The notes beneath the pieces were generated by a model that saw nothing but the letters and a program-made list of their open reading frames with translations, was not told the DNA's origin and ran no database searches. Made by a program: the position numbers and the translations under genes. Below are positions 27,074-36,617 of a stretch of DNA of 64,000 nucleotides, in pieces. Source of the stretch: Sporomusa ovata DSM 2662 (GTDB taxonomy: Bacteria > Bacillota > Negativicutes > Sporomusales > Sporomusaceae); NCBI RefSeq assembly GCF_000445445.1, contig NZ_ASXP01000003.1:930001-994000 (forward strand), written 5' to 3'. Positions within the stretch are counted from its first letter, which is position 1, and the number at the start of each line of letters is the position of its first letter.

Positions 27074-28396
27074 TTAAAATTCCTTCATTGTTTTGGTGGA
27101 CCAGCCAGTAACCTGATCACCGCAGAACATGGCATTGTTCTCCATGATGATCGAACCGTCCGGACGAACCGATGGTCCGAGTTTCTCGTCATGAGCCCAG
27201 CCGCCGGAAAGACCGTCACGTGCAAGAGCTTCGAGCTCTCCCAGTACAACCTTCATTGGAGGCAGTGTAATGAAGTCTGATACGTTACCGCAGGAAACAA
27301 TAGCGTTCGCTTTCTCATCCATGGATACCAGCGGCTGGCTCGCGCCGTCACGGCCTGTACACTCATTAGACAGACCAATGGTCTTAACGCCGGCATTTTC
27401 CAGAGCTACAAGGCAGCCAGTGAAATCAGCATCCGGGTTGCCGTAGCCTTCTTCAACAACGATTGCACTATCAGCACCCAAAGATGTTGCCATTTGGGCA
27501 ACAAACAGAGCAGCCCGATCTTTTTGATCCAGTGCTACGTTGAGGTTCGACATGATAATTCCCAGGAAGTTCACAGTCTTGCCATGTTCTTGGTACAGTC
27601 TCTTAATCATCGGGAAGTTTTGGAAATCATAAGTGGACCACTTGGAGGAGCAAGGCATGAACGAGCCGGAGATCATAGCGCCATCCAGCACTTCGTTAGG
27701 ATGCATAAAGGTAGGAAGCATCCGATTGCAGTCCCAACCGTAGTTAAGGTCATTGTAACCCAGTTCTTCCATCTGAGACTGCGGTTGCAGTACCATTACT
27801 ACGCCGGGCAGCTCGCTAGCAGAGCCACGCTTGTTAAGAGCAGGCAGATCATAGGTCTCTACATCAGTCGAGGTCAAATCTTTCGTGCAAGCGCCCAGGT
27901 ATTCAGCTAAACGCATACCAGCCCAACGCAGTGCACGGTTTTTCTTTTGCTGCTCTTTTTGCTCGAATAATTCATCGGTATCAGCAACCAGCACCAGATT
28001 TTTCAACTGAGAAAAATAGGTGTACTTGGCGCCTTCGCCGGCCATATCAATCAGACCGTCTTGGAAACCACCCCAATGCTTGCCTACTACCAAAACACTC
28101 ATGTCCTTAAGGGCGTGGGTAGTGCCATTGCCGGCCTGCATCAGCTTGCCGGTTACGCCTGGGAATACAGGGCCGCCGCCAACGCGATGCCGTGGCTCAA
28201 TAGCTTCTTTTACCGGCATAAGACGAACTTCTTCGCCTGGTTTTACAATGTGCAACTCAGCAACGGTGATATGGCTGTCTTCCTTCACCACTGCCAGGGC
28301 TTCCTCTTTATTGACTGTCAGGATTCCGTCAGCGTATGCTGTTTTAGCGCCAAACTGTATGTCCCGAACATGAAAATTCACAATATCCAGTTTCAT
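27074..28396 (-). CDS. grdI: component B pro-protein (alpha/beta subunits), betaine type
   Basis: 440 residues, GrdE/GrdG/GrdI family. These precursors are cut at a Cys to give a 25-kDa and a 22-kDa chain, the latter with a pyruvoyl N-terminus that holds substrate. The expected Cys is C249 in SGSFMPCSSKWSTYDFQN, by alignment with C246 in ISGNCVAACDKITTYQHQN of the paralogue at 55459. Further family marks: LSNECTGRDGASQPL and CGNVSDFITLPPM. It ends 12 bases before grdH. Substrate by context betaine; not proven. Confidence 0.82.
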   Translation of the reverse strand: MKLDIVNFHVRDIQFGAKTAYADGILTVNKEEALAVVKEDSHITVAELHIVKPGEEVRLMPVKEAIEPRHRVGGGPVFPGVTGKLMQAGNGTTHALKDMSVLVVGKHWGGFQDGLIDMAGEGAKYTYFSQLKNLVLVADTDELFEQKEQQKKNRALRWAGMRLAEYLGACTKDLTSTDVETYDLPALNKRGSASELPGVVMVLQPQSQMEELGYNDLNYGWDCNRMLPTFMHPNEVLDGAMISGSFMPCSSKWSTYDFQNFPMIKRLYQEHGKTVNFLGIIMSNLNVALDQKDRAALFVAQMATSLGADSAIVVEEGYGNPDADFTGCLVALENAGVKTIGLSNECTGRDGASQPLVSMDEKANAIVSCGNVSDFITLPPMKVVLGELEALARDGLSGGWAHDEKLGPSVRPDGSIIMENNAMFCGDQVTGWSTKTMKEF

Positions 28397-28422
28397 TTCA
28401 ACAGTCCCTTCATATTATAATT

Positions 28423-29808
28423 CTATCCTAGGTCACTGATAATCTTTTTCAGACAAAGAACAATATCCGCAAATTCTTCCGGTTCAACTGTGCGCAAATC
28501 CAATTGCAGACAGTCCTCCGTTATCCGCGCAATAATAGGAATGGAATTTCCCCTTAGCTTGGTTTCCAGCTTGTTGGGTGACAACCCTTCCATATGGATT
28601 GCAACAGCATACGACTCTAACTCCACAGCCGGCAGTGAACCGCCCCCCACCCGGGCTGCACTCCTCACGACACTGCACCTGCAGCCAACTTCGACAAGTA
28701 AACCGGCGAGACGCTCTGCCTTTTCTCGGATAACCGCCGGTGACTCTGCGATCATCCGCAAGGTTGGTATGGACTGAGCAGCCTTTGCGGGGTCAAGATA
28801 CTGGCGCAGGGTAATTTCCAGCGCAGCCAGCGTCAGCTTGTCGATGCGTAATGCTCTCAGCAAATGATTCTTTTTCATCGCAGCTATATAGTCTGACTTA
28901 CCTACGATAATTCCCGCCTGCGGACCACCCAGCAGCTTGTCGCCGCTAAAGCAGACCAGATCTGCCCCCTGGCTAACGCACTGTGCCACTGTTATCTCAC
29001 CGGTTATTCCATAAGGAGACAAATCCAACATAAGACCATTGCCCAGATCATAGATAGACGGCAGTTGATTTTGCCGTGCAATTTTCGCAAGCTCCCGCAT
29101 TTCAACCTCTGCGGTAAAGCCAACAATCTTATAGTTGCTGGTATGAACCTTGAGCAAAGCGCCGGTGTACTCGGAAATCGCATCAGTATAATCAGAAAGG
29201 TGAGTTTTGTTGGTAGTTCCTACCTCAACCAGCTTGCAGCCACTAGCGGCCATAATGTTGGGTACACGAAATGAACCGCCGATCTCTACTAACTCCCCCC
29301 GGGAGACTACAACCTCACGGCCTTTAGTAATGGAATCCAGCACAAGATAAACGGCTGCCGCGTTGTTGTTGACAATCAGGGCGGCTTCTGCACCAGTCAG
29401 GCGCATAAGCAAATCTTCCACATGCTGATAACGTGAACCCCTGCTGCCATCGTCCAGATCATATTCCAGATTGGAGTACCCGCATCCTACACTGGTCAGC
29501 ATGTCTGCACATTTTTCCGATAAACGGGCTCTGCCCAGATTGGTATGGAGAATTACACCGGTAGCATTAACAACACCTCGTAAATGTGGCTGTGACTGCC
29601 GTTTTAGTTCCAGCCGGATACCGGTAAGTAATTCTTCCTGATTGCAATAGTCCCGCTTACCGGCAACAAGGCTTTCGCGATAGCGGCCCAGTTCTTGCTG
29701 GATTACCGACTTTATTAGGTTGCGTGGCAGATCGCCGGCTTCGTTTTCTATGACCCGCAAGAGATCGTCCATCTTAGGTAAAGTACGTAGGCATTGCTGC
29801 TTCGTCAT
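28423..29808 (-). CDS. selA: L-seryl-tRNA(Sec) selenium transferase
   Basis: 461 residues from the ATG at 29808, which follows AAGGAGG by 7 bases; an earlier in-frame ATG at 29826 overlaps that site. PLP enzyme converting Ser-tRNA(Sec) to Sec-tRNA(Sec) with selenophosphate. Motifs: LHTNLGRARLS, NNNAAAVYLVLDS, and FSGDKLLGGPQAG with the PLP lysine. Lies between grdD and grdI in the same direction, so synthesis of selenocysteine is coupled to reductase expression. Confidence 0.93.
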   Translation of the reverse strand: MTKQQCLRTLPKMDDLLRVIENEAGDLPRNLIKSVIQQELGRYRESLVAGKRDYCNQEELLTGIRLELKRQSQPHLRGVVNATGVILHTNLGRARLSEKCADMLTSVGCGYSNLEYDLDDGSRGSRYQHVEDLLMRLTGAEAALIVNNNAAAVYLVLDSITKGREVVVSRGELVEIGGSFRVPNIMAASGCKLVEVGTTNKTHLSDYTDAISEYTGALLKVHTSNYKIVGFTAEVEMRELAKIARQNQLPSIYDLGNGLMLDLSPYGITGEITVAQCVSQGADLVCFSGDKLLGGPQAGIIVGKSDYIAAMKKNHLLRALRIDKLTLAALEITLRQYLDPAKAAQSIPTLRMIAESPAVIREKAERLAGLLVEVGCRCSVVRSAARVGGGSLPAVELESYAVAIHMEGLSPNKLETKLRGNSIPIIARITEDCLQLDLRTVEPEEFADIVLCLKKIISDLG

Positions 29809-29835
29809 GGAAAGGCCTCCTTGCACAAGCTGTTG

Positions 29836-31002
29836 TTATGAGCCGATATACCCTTTGCTCAGCAAAATGCTCCTCGCCTGTTCCTCTTTTGCTTCGGAGA
29901 GCAAAATCACCGGCCCGGTGCAGCCCATGCCGCTTTCGGCATAGATGTTTTCCTTCCACAAAGCCTGTACTGCGTCCTCTAAATCCAAAATTTCAATGCC
30001 ATGGATTTCCGCAGTCACTACTTCTTTAGGCGGCTGCACCACTGCCTCTGTGACTTCTCCGGCTTGTTTTTGAGCCCGGCAACCGGCAAAGATAGCATCA
30101 AGTCCGGCTTGTTTGGCCGCCTTGAATTCTTTCTCAAATACGCTCTTGTATTCACCGCGAACCAGTTCGGCAGCAAATTCAATGGCTCCTTTGACAACCG
30201 GCGCACCGGACGCACGGGATACGATGAGGATGAGCTTGTCGATGTTTTCGCCCATGCCCGGTCCATAGCCGTAGCCGACCGATTCGTAGCTGCCGCCGGT
30301 GCTGTAGGAGGAGAACATCTTCATTAAGATGTTGCCTGTCAGGGAGTCAGCAACCATAACGTCGCAGGAACCCATGAGGAGGTCGTTGCCCCGCATAACA
30401 GCGCCGCCGTCGCTTCGCCCTGAGGAGGCAAACCGGATGGGATAGCCACTGGTTTGCAGTTTTTGCAGCTGGATTTCCGCCTGGCGCGCTCCGTCAATAT
30501 TGAGGAGGCCCACTGTCGGTTCATCCACGCCGCAGGCTTTGGCTGTGGCAATCCCATACAGGGCATTGCGCACAAGTCCTTCTACCCGGTCAAGGGCGCT
30601 GGTGCCGGTGGTGGTGGCAATGTACATGGCCTTGCCCTTGGCCGGGGTAATGACACGGCCTACGGTGGAGACACCGATGGGGAAAGGGTAGTGCATGGTT
30701 ACGCCGCCTTGGGCTTCGCCGCTGTCTAAGAGGGTCTCCAGCGCTTTATGGCCTTCTTCTTCTGATGAAATGAGCACGGTTTCCACGCCAGGGCAGGTAG
30801 CCGGCTGGGTGCCAATGACTTTAACCTTGATGCCCTGCTTGGCTGCCATAGCAGCCGCCTGGTACAGCTCGGCTTCGCCATGTTCACTGCCCATGGCGGT
30901 GAGGGCGATGACAGCCCGCGGCGCCTGGGCGCCGGTTTCCAGGGAGTCGGCCAGCTTGAGGAAGGTGTCGGCAATCATGCGGTTGATTTGTTTATCCGCC
31001 AT
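29836..31002 (-). CDS. grdD: reductase component C alpha subunit
   Basis: 388 residues from ATG at 31002. A longer frame to 31041 overlaps grdC and has no ribosome site; the ribosome site GGAGGAG is inside the last codons of grdC (LEE, stop). GrdD with GrdC turns the selenoether-bound carboxymethyl/acetyl group and phosphate into acetyl phosphate. Family marks: MHYPFPIGVSTVGRVITPAKG, DRVEGLVRNALYGIATAKACG and GMGCTGPVI near the end. About 85% identical by eye to the second copy at 40332. Confidence 0.88.
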   Translation of the reverse strand: MADKQINRMIADTFLKLADSLETGAQAPRAVIALTAMGSEHGEAELYQAAAMAAKQGIKVKVIGTQPATCPGVETVLISSEEEGHKALETLLDSGEAQGGVTMHYPFPIGVSTVGRVITPAKGKAMYIATTTGTSALDRVEGLVRNALYGIATAKACGVDEPTVGLLNIDGARQAEIQLQKLQTSGYPIRFASSGRSDGGAVMRGNDLLMGSCDVMVADSLTGNILMKMFSSYSTGGSYESVGYGYGPGMGENIDKLILIVSRASGAPVVKGAIEFAAELVRGEYKSVFEKEFKAAKQAGLDAIFAGCRAQKQAGEVTEAVVQPPKEVVTAEIHGIEILDLEDAVQALWKENIYAESGMGCTGPVILLSEAKEEQARSILLSKGYIGS

Positions 31003-31006
31003 AGCG

Positions 31007-32545
31007 CTACTCCTCCAACTTTCCGGCCAGATGTCCGGCAAACTCCCGCAGGGATGCGGCGATTAACTGTTGCACCCGGGCTTCTGTTACGCCGGATTCT
31101 TGACCTCTACCACTGTTTTTCTGCAATACAAAGGAGATTCCGTCAAACAGGTTGGTCATACGTCCTAAGAACAGGCTGCCTTTGCCGACAAACATGGCGC
31201 GCTCAATGGAGCCTGCCAGGATTTCCCGTTGAGCAAAGCCCATGTACGGAACGCCGGAAGGAATATGGCCTTGTGTAGGAGCCCAGCCGGTCATGCCGTG
31301 CTTTTCAACAAAGGCGTTCAGCTCGCTTTTTTGTATTTGGCCCTTCATGGCCGCTAAGGCGCCAATCATTTTGTAGTTAGCTTCAGGTACATTGCCTGCA
31401 CCGGCTGGTTTGGTAATATCAGGATTTTGCATTTCTACCGAGTATTTGTCTACATCGGTCAGTTTAAGTCCTGCTTTTTCGAGCGGTGTAAAGGTTAATG
31501 CCGCGATAACGTTTTGCGGCGAGGAGCCGGTTCCTACGGTGTGACGACCCAAAATGTCGGTGTTGAGTTCCGGGTTGATGCCGTCATTTTCCGAAATGAG
31601 CACAGCAAAGCCTCCCACGCAGTCTTCTAAAATGGGCAGCCCTTTTTTCAGGTGGTCTTTACCATTCATACCTAGCTTAGCAGTGGAGCCGCCGGCAGCT
31701 ACTACAACGTTTTTAAAGACGCCTGCTTTAACCAGAGAGGCCGCTTGTACCAAGGCATGAGTAGGACCGGCGCAGAAACCGCGCACGTCACTGCCGGTGG
31801 CATTAACAAGTCCTGCCATTTCGGCTGCTGCTTTGGCAAAGTTGCCGCCGCCGCGTTGGTTCATATCGCCGCAGGCTTCTTCGGAGCACTCGATGACATA
31901 GTCGACGGCTGCTTTATCCACACCGGTATGGTGAATTAATTGCATAATCGAAGCTACGCATGAGGCTTTGGAAACCAGGTTTTCAAAGATGACATGGGCC
32001 GACAGCGAGTCGTCAATGTCATGGGCGGCCTTAACGCAGCCCACCACTTCACCATTCAGATGAATGGCCTCAGCACCGGCGTTTTTGACAAGATCAGCAA
32101 TTTCTTCTGCAGTAGCGGCTTTATCTAGGGCAGTAAGCAAGTTGTTATCAACCAGCGGATGGGCTTCCAGCTTTGCTTTCACAGCTTTGCTGCAGCTTTC
32201 ATTCAGCTTGACCAAGTCAAAGACATCACAGATCTTCATCATACCGATGAATTCATCCTCTGGCATGATTTCTCCGAGCGCACCCTGACGCTTGGCTTCT
32301 ACGCGCTTGTCATGCCAAGGCGCAGGCATTGCGGCCAGTTCATCCGGCGTCATATTGCCGATATATACCTGATTGGGCGGATAAGCTACACAGGCTTCAT
32401 AGTCACGTATGCTGTTAACGATGTCTTTCAGGTAATCAGAATCGGGTTTAATTCTCTTCTCAGTAGTTTGGGTCGTGCCATTATGAATAACCATGTCTGG
32501 CGTATGTGCCAGAAAGTAGCTCGCCCCCTTGAGTACGCTGTACAT
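31007..32545 (-). CDS. grdC: reductase component C beta subunit
   Basis: 512 residues from the ATG at 32545 (MYSVLKGASYFLAHTPDMV); an ATG at 32554 is only a few bases after AAAGGA, so the second is preferred. A thiolase-like fold subunit that carries the acetyl group; CAGPTHALVQAASLV and CSEEACGDMNQRGGGNF hold conserved Cys. Works with GrdD. A second copy lies at 41503. Confidence 0.86.
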   Translation of the reverse strand: MYSVLKGASYFLAHTPDMVIHNGTTQTTEKRIKPDSDYLKDIVNSIRDYEACVAYPPNQVYIGNMTPDELAAMPAPWHDKRVEAKRQGALGEIMPEDEFIGMMKICDVFDLVKLNESCSKAVKAKLEAHPLVDNNLLTALDKAATAEEIADLVKNAGAEAIHLNGEVVGCVKAAHDIDDSLSAHVIFENLVSKASCVASIMQLIHHTGVDKAAVDYVIECSEEACGDMNQRGGGNFAKAAAEMAGLVNATGSDVRGFCAGPTHALVQAASLVKAGVFKNVVVAAGGSTAKLGMNGKDHLKKGLPILEDCVGGFAVLISENDGINPELNTDILGRHTVGTGSSPQNVIAALTFTPLEKAGLKLTDVDKYSVEMQNPDITKPAGAGNVPEANYKMIGALAAMKGQIQKSELNAFVEKHGMTGWAPTQGHIPSGVPYMGFAQREILAGSIERAMFVGKGSLFLGRMTNLFDGISFVLQKNSGRGQESGVTEARVQQLIAASLREFAGHLAGKLEE

Positions 32546-32879
32546 AGGAAACATCCTTTCGTCTAAAAATTAAACGGGCGCTAAAAGATAAGGCCTACTA
32601 AGTAATCCTATCTCTTACCGCCCGCATCATCCGGCTTCTTTCTTAAAGAAAGACTTGGCTTGTGCCAAATCCGTTAGGACGACGGTAGAATCCTTAGTCG
32701 TTCTTATGTCCCCAGAATTTACAAACAAATTCTGTTAGACCAATAAAGCAGACTTAACTCTAGATAAGGTTAAAATCCCATCTAAAGGTTAGTCGCCCAA
32801 TTTCCAGGGACTTAGCCGCTCTGTACTCCCACTTGTAGAAAATGGGAGTCTTAGAGCGGGTTAGTCTCAGGATAAAAAC
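32546..32879 (-). other. structured intergenic element between grdA and grdC
   Basis: No gene in 334 bases. The part 32546-32747 is almost identical to 43042-43242 in the second copy and is rich in hairpins: TTGGC-ACAA-GCCAA, CCGTCGTCCTAACGG, TTTCTTTAAGAAA. A further block of about 130 bases (32748-32876), bounded by ATAAA direct repeats, exists only here; it folds as CCGCTCT..ACTCCCA/TGGGAGT..AGAGCGG. Could be a riboswitch, a processing signal or an IS605-type remnant; not identified. Confidence 0.6.
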
Positions 32880-33347
32880 CTAGAACTTACAGTACTGATC
32901 GCGAATGGATTTCATTTCACTGATAACATTGTCCACATCCAATACCATTTCCATCATACTGATTTGTTCTTCATATACCTGTGGATCTACCTCGGCCTTC
33001 ACTTCCGGCTCGCATATATGGTATACTCTTAGTCCCAACTGGACTCCCGCCAAAGGACCTGCAAAAGTAGGGTCGCCTGCAGTTACGGTTTCGGCTGCCA
33101 GTCCTGCCGCCTCACCCTCGGCTGCGCCGAGAATAACGACGACGTTGTCTGCGCCGAATTCCTCCGTAAACTCTTTAACCCGCTTTTGGTTTTCCAGGTC
33201 CATAGCGCCCGCAGCAGTTCAGACAAAGCACTCTGTTGATGAGAATACTACGTCCGCGCCCGCGGTTTGCACACACTGTGCAATTGCGGGGCCGGGGATG
33301 CCGTCCCTGTCGCCGATAATAATGACTTTTTTGTCTTTCAGCAACAT
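32880..33347 (-). CDS. grdA: reductase selenoprotein A
   Basis: 155 residues read through TGA at 33219-33221 (Sec43) in the C-F-V-U-T motif. GrdA accepts the carboxymethyl group from component B on its selenocysteine, is reduced intramolecularly with Cys40, and is recycled by thioredoxin. The frame upstream (MLLKDKKVIIIGDRDGIPGPAI) and downstream (MDLENQKRVKEF) is clean. ATG follows AGGAGGAA. Very similar to 43247-43714; less so to 39188-39673. Confidence 0.92.
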
Positions 33348-33429
33348 TTCCTAATTCCTCCTAATGTGATTTTATTTAAACAGTTGCGGCTAATGCCGCT
33401 ACTGATAAATATATAAATATATATTTATA

Positions 33430-33747
33430 TTAAATATATTTTTTTAGCATTTGCTCCACGTTTTCCGGGGTAGCAGCCTCTTTCACCAGTTCTTCCACTT
33501 TGGCGCCGTCTTTATAGATAGCGATAACCGGCAGGCCCAGGATCTTCTGGCCGATAGCCAGCCGCCGGGCGGCTGTGGTGTTGAGTTTAGTAAATTTGAT
33601 TTTATCCCCGTAGGTTTTTTCTAACGCTTCAATGTGCGGCAGCAATGCTTTACAAGGCTCGCAGCCATCACCGAAATAATCAACCAGCACGGTTCCTTCC
33701 GCTTTCAGTACCTCAGTTTCAAAAGTCTCTTTATCAACAACTAGCAT
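33430..33747 (-). CDS. trxA: thioredoxin of the reductase system
   Basis: 105 residues after AAAGGAGAG. Active site is GDGCEPCKALLP (C29, C32): CEPC in place of the usual WCGPC, the type found in glycine reductase operons. It delivers electrons from TrxB to GrdA. The DNA is almost the same as at 43772-44089. Confidence 0.9.
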   Translation of the reverse strand: MLVVDKETFETEVLKAEGTVLVDYFGDGCEPCKALLPHIEALEKTYGDKIKFTKLNTTAARRLAIGQKILGLPVIAIYKDGAKVEELVKEAATPENVEQMLKKYI

Positions 33748-33783
33748 AATAGCACTCTCCTTTTATTGTACCGGTATTCCGGT

Positions 33784-34713
33784 TTAGTGTTCCAAATATT
33801 TTTCCGCCATCATGGCGGCTATCGCCCCGTCCGCTGCAGCGGTTACCACCTGCCGTACATCCTTGACCCGGATATCGCCGGCAGCAAACACGCCGGGAAT
33901 ATTGGTTTCCATCTTCTCATTGGTAGGGATGTAACCGTCCTGGATAGCAATAGCTCCCTCGAAGATACTCGACTGAGGCAAAAAGCCGATAAAGCCGAAC
34001 ACACCAAAGGTACCATCCTCTTCGGGGGCGTGAATCTCAACTTCTTCGTTAGTTTTCAGGTTCTTTATAACCATGGATTCCAGCAAGCCGGTACCTTTTA
34101 ATTTGGTGATAACGGTATTCCACATAAAATTGATTTTAGGATTCTTCTGCGCCTTCTCCTGAATGGATTTAGCCGCCCGCAGCTGATCCCGGCGATGAAT
34201 TATTGTTACCTTACGTCCAAATTTAGTCAGATACATAGCCTCTTCAACGGCAGTATCCCCGCCGCCAACCACATAGATATCCATGTCCTCGAAAAAATTA
34301 CCGTCACAGGTTGCACAGTAAGAAACACCTTTACCGATTAATTCCTTTTCCCCTTCGCAGCCAATGGGGCGAGGATATGCGCCGGTGGCAATAATCACAG
34401 CACGAGCGCGGTATTCGCCTTTTTTACCCGTTAGCACCTTGATGTCGCCGGAAAAATCCACTTTGGTAATAGTATCCTGGGCACGTTCAACACCGAACGT
34501 TTCCGTCTGGCGGGTCATCCGTGCCACCAGTGAGCGGCCGGATTCCTCTTCCATACAACCGGGATAGTTTTCAACCTCAGATGTGATAACAATTTGCCCG
34601 CCATCCTTCTCCTTTTCAATCAAAAGAGTGCTCAGACGCGAGCGGCCGGCGTACAGTCCTGCGGAAAGTCCTGCCGGACCGGCACCTATAATTACAACGT
34701 CATATATTTGCAT
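33784..34713 (-). CDS. trxB: thioredoxin reductase
   Basis: 309 residues from the ATG at 34713 (MQIYDVVIIGAGPAGLSAG), after GGAAAGGAT; a longer frame to 34908 overlaps selB and is rejected. FAD site GAGPAG, redox centre CATC in VSYCATCDGNFF, NADPH site VVGGGDTAVEEA, second FAD motif FAAGDIR. Reduces the operon's atypical thioredoxin. Its central part is nearly identical to the copy at 44126. Confidence 0.93.
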   Translation of the reverse strand: MQIYDVVIIGAGPAGLSAGLYAGRSRLSTLLIEKEKDGGQIVITSEVENYPGCMEEESGRSLVARMTRQTETFGVERAQDTITKVDFSGDIKVLTGKKGEYRARAVIIATGAYPRPIGCEGEKELIGKGVSYCATCDGNFFEDMDIYVVGGGDTAVEEAMYLTKFGRKVTIIHRRDQLRAAKSIQEKAQKNPKINFMWNTVITKLKGTGLLESMVIKNLKTNEEVEIHAPEEDGTFGVFGFIGFLPQSSIFEGAIAIQDGYIPTNEKMETNIPGVFAAGDIRVKDVRQVVTAAADGAIAAMMAEKYLEH

Positions 34714-34735
34714 ACTTATATCATCCTTTCCTTCT

Positions 34736-36610
34736 TCACAGTAACACCCGTTCTTCGCCTTGACGACTGGTGAATTTTTCCTGATCCATTTTTTCCAGCA
34801 GTAAGAGCGCATATTTCCTGCTGGTTCCCAGGCTGTCACGAAAATCGGGCAATCGAATGGCGCCTTCTGCGTGGGCCAGCCGGGCGGCTGTTTCCTTGGC
34901 CTGTACATACAGCTCTCTTAGTATAATGACATGTCCGTCGACGGCCAGGAAATCTGATTGCAGCAAAGCTTCCAAAACAGCTTGCCGGTCTTTATCTTTA
35001 TCGTTGCCGACAAGCTCATAGTCGGTAAGCGGCAAATAGCCTGCTTGCCGCACTGCGGCAAGCATTTCATCGCGAATGACGCTCAGTTTTTTCGAAAATA
35101 CCGGCGTGAAGCCTGCTTTATAAAGCATCGAGCCGCTTTGCCCAATCTGCTTTGTCTCTTTCATCCATCCCTGCAGCCACTCAAACTCCCTGGGACGGCC
35201 GGCAAATTCTAGCCGCGCTTGTAATTCAGCTTTGGCAATTCCGGCCCGCAGAGGATATTGAGCATGATAAGTCTCCAGAATGCTTAGCGTCTGTTCCAGT
35301 AAGGCTTGCAACGCCTCAACATGAGCAACCCGATTTTCAAACAACAGTATCCGGCCTGTTTGCAGCAGTATCTCAAAGTACTTTTCCGCATCTTGAATGT
35401 TGGCGGCAGAGGCAACAGCCTCTTTATCACCAAACAAATTTTCTCTTGCAAATACTTCCAAGATCTGTTGCGGAGCACCTTGATCCTTAATTTGCATGAT
35501 AGCCAGCGCCTGATCATCAGTATAGCCGGATCGATTGGCAGCCGGATCGACTACCCTGCCGCCGCCGATAGTCTGAACAGGAGACAAACTCCTGAGCACA
35601 AAACGGTCGGCCTTACGGGCAATCACAGGCGACTCCGTCAGAAGCTTAGCATAGGATTCCTCGCCGGGATACATCTCTTTGCGGCCTATGAGAACTACCC
35701 TGGCCAATACCTCTGTTGCCCCCAGATACAACTTGAGCCGCTCCAGCCGCTTAACCGGCTGACTGGCATCAGCAGCGATAGAAAGATGTACATCCAGAAC
35801 ACACGTAGCTTGTACCGAGCCTTGCTTGGCAACCACGCAGCCCCGGCTAACTTCTTCCACCGATACGCCGCCCAGATTGAGGGCAGTACGCTGTCCGGCG
35901 CGGGCAGTAGTGACTGTCTGCTCGTGAATTTGAATTCCTCTTACTTTAACTGGAAGCCCTTCAGGATAAATCACCAACTCGTCATTTAAGTTAATCGACC
36001 CTTCATGCAGCGTACCGGTAACAACAGTTCCGAAACCTTTGATTGAAAATACCCGGTCCACCGGCATCCGTGCAGGTCTGGAGACATCCTCCCGCCGCAC
36101 CCCTACCGCCATACCGTCCAGCAAAGCTATTAACTCAGGAATACCTTGCCCGGTAATCGAATCCACCTCGACTACAGGTGCATGTTGCAACGCTGTAGTC
36201 GCCAGGTATTCTTTGGTATCCTCCACCACCAACTCCCGGAAATCGTCCTCTACCATACCAATTTTTGTAATAACAATGATGGCCTTTTGAATACCAAGAT
36301 AATGCAGAATATGGATATGCTCCCGGGTTTGCGGCATAACACCTTCGTTGGCGGCGATTATCACCATAGCGATATCAATACCGCCTGCACCTGCCAGCAT
36401 GTTCTTGACAAACCGTTCATGGCCCGGCACATCGACAAAGCCCGCTGTTTTCCCACAGGGAAGCTTGCAATAAGCAAACCCCAGGTTAATGGTAATGCCA
36501 CGACGCTTTTCCTCTGCCAGCGTATCTGCGTCAAAGCCGGTTAAGGCTTTGACCAGCGTGGTTTTTCCGTGGTCAATATGCCCAGCCGTTCCAATTACAA
36601 TACTATCCAT
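34736..36610 (-). CDS. selB: selenocysteine-specific elongation factor
   Basis: 624 residues from the ATG at 36610 (MDSIVIGTAGHIDHGKTTL, preceded by GAGG); a start at 36625 overlapping selD is less likely. GTPase motifs GHIDHGKT, DVPGHERF and TKIG are intact; domains II-III follow, then C-terminal winged helices that bind the SECIS hairpin. It brings Sec-tRNA(Sec) to UGA. The gene ends 23 bases before trxB. Confidence 0.93.
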   Translation of the reverse strand: MDSIVIGTAGHIDHGKTTLVKALTGFDADTLAEEKRRGITINLGFAYCKLPCGKTAGFVDVPGHERFVKNMLAGAGGIDIAMVIIAANEGVMPQTREHIHILHYLGIQKAIIVITKIGMVEDDFRELVVEDTKEYLATTALQHAPVVEVDSITGQGIPELIALLDGMAVGVRREDVSRPARMPVDRVFSIKGFGTVVTGTLHEGSINLNDELVIYPEGLPVKVRGIQIHEQTVTTARAGQRTALNLGGVSVEEVSRGCVVAKQGSVQATCVLDVHLSIAADASQPVKRLERLKLYLGATEVLARVVLIGRKEMYPGEESYAKLLTESPVIARKADRFVLRSLSPVQTIGGGRVVDPAANRSGYTDDQALAIMQIKDQGAPQQILEVFARENLFGDKEAVASAANIQDAEKYFEILLQTGRILLFENRVAHVEALQALLEQTLSILETYHAQYPLRAGIAKAELQARLEFAGRPREFEWLQGWMKETKQIGQSGSMLYKAGFTPVFSKKLSVIRDEMLAAVRQAGYLPLTDYELVGNDKDKDRQAVLEALLQSDFLAVDGHVIILRELYVQAKETAARLAHAEGAIRLPDFRDSLGTSRKYALLLLEKMDQEKFTSRQGEERVLL

Positions 36611-36617
36611 CTCCACC

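Noticed and set aside
32546..32879. Glycine riboswitch
   Set aside because: No GGAGAG-type cores or tandem aptamer layout visible; kept as an unidentified structured element.
34714..34908. N-terminal extension of TrxB
   Set aside because: It overlaps selB; the second copy and the family start at MQIYDVV with a ribosome site.
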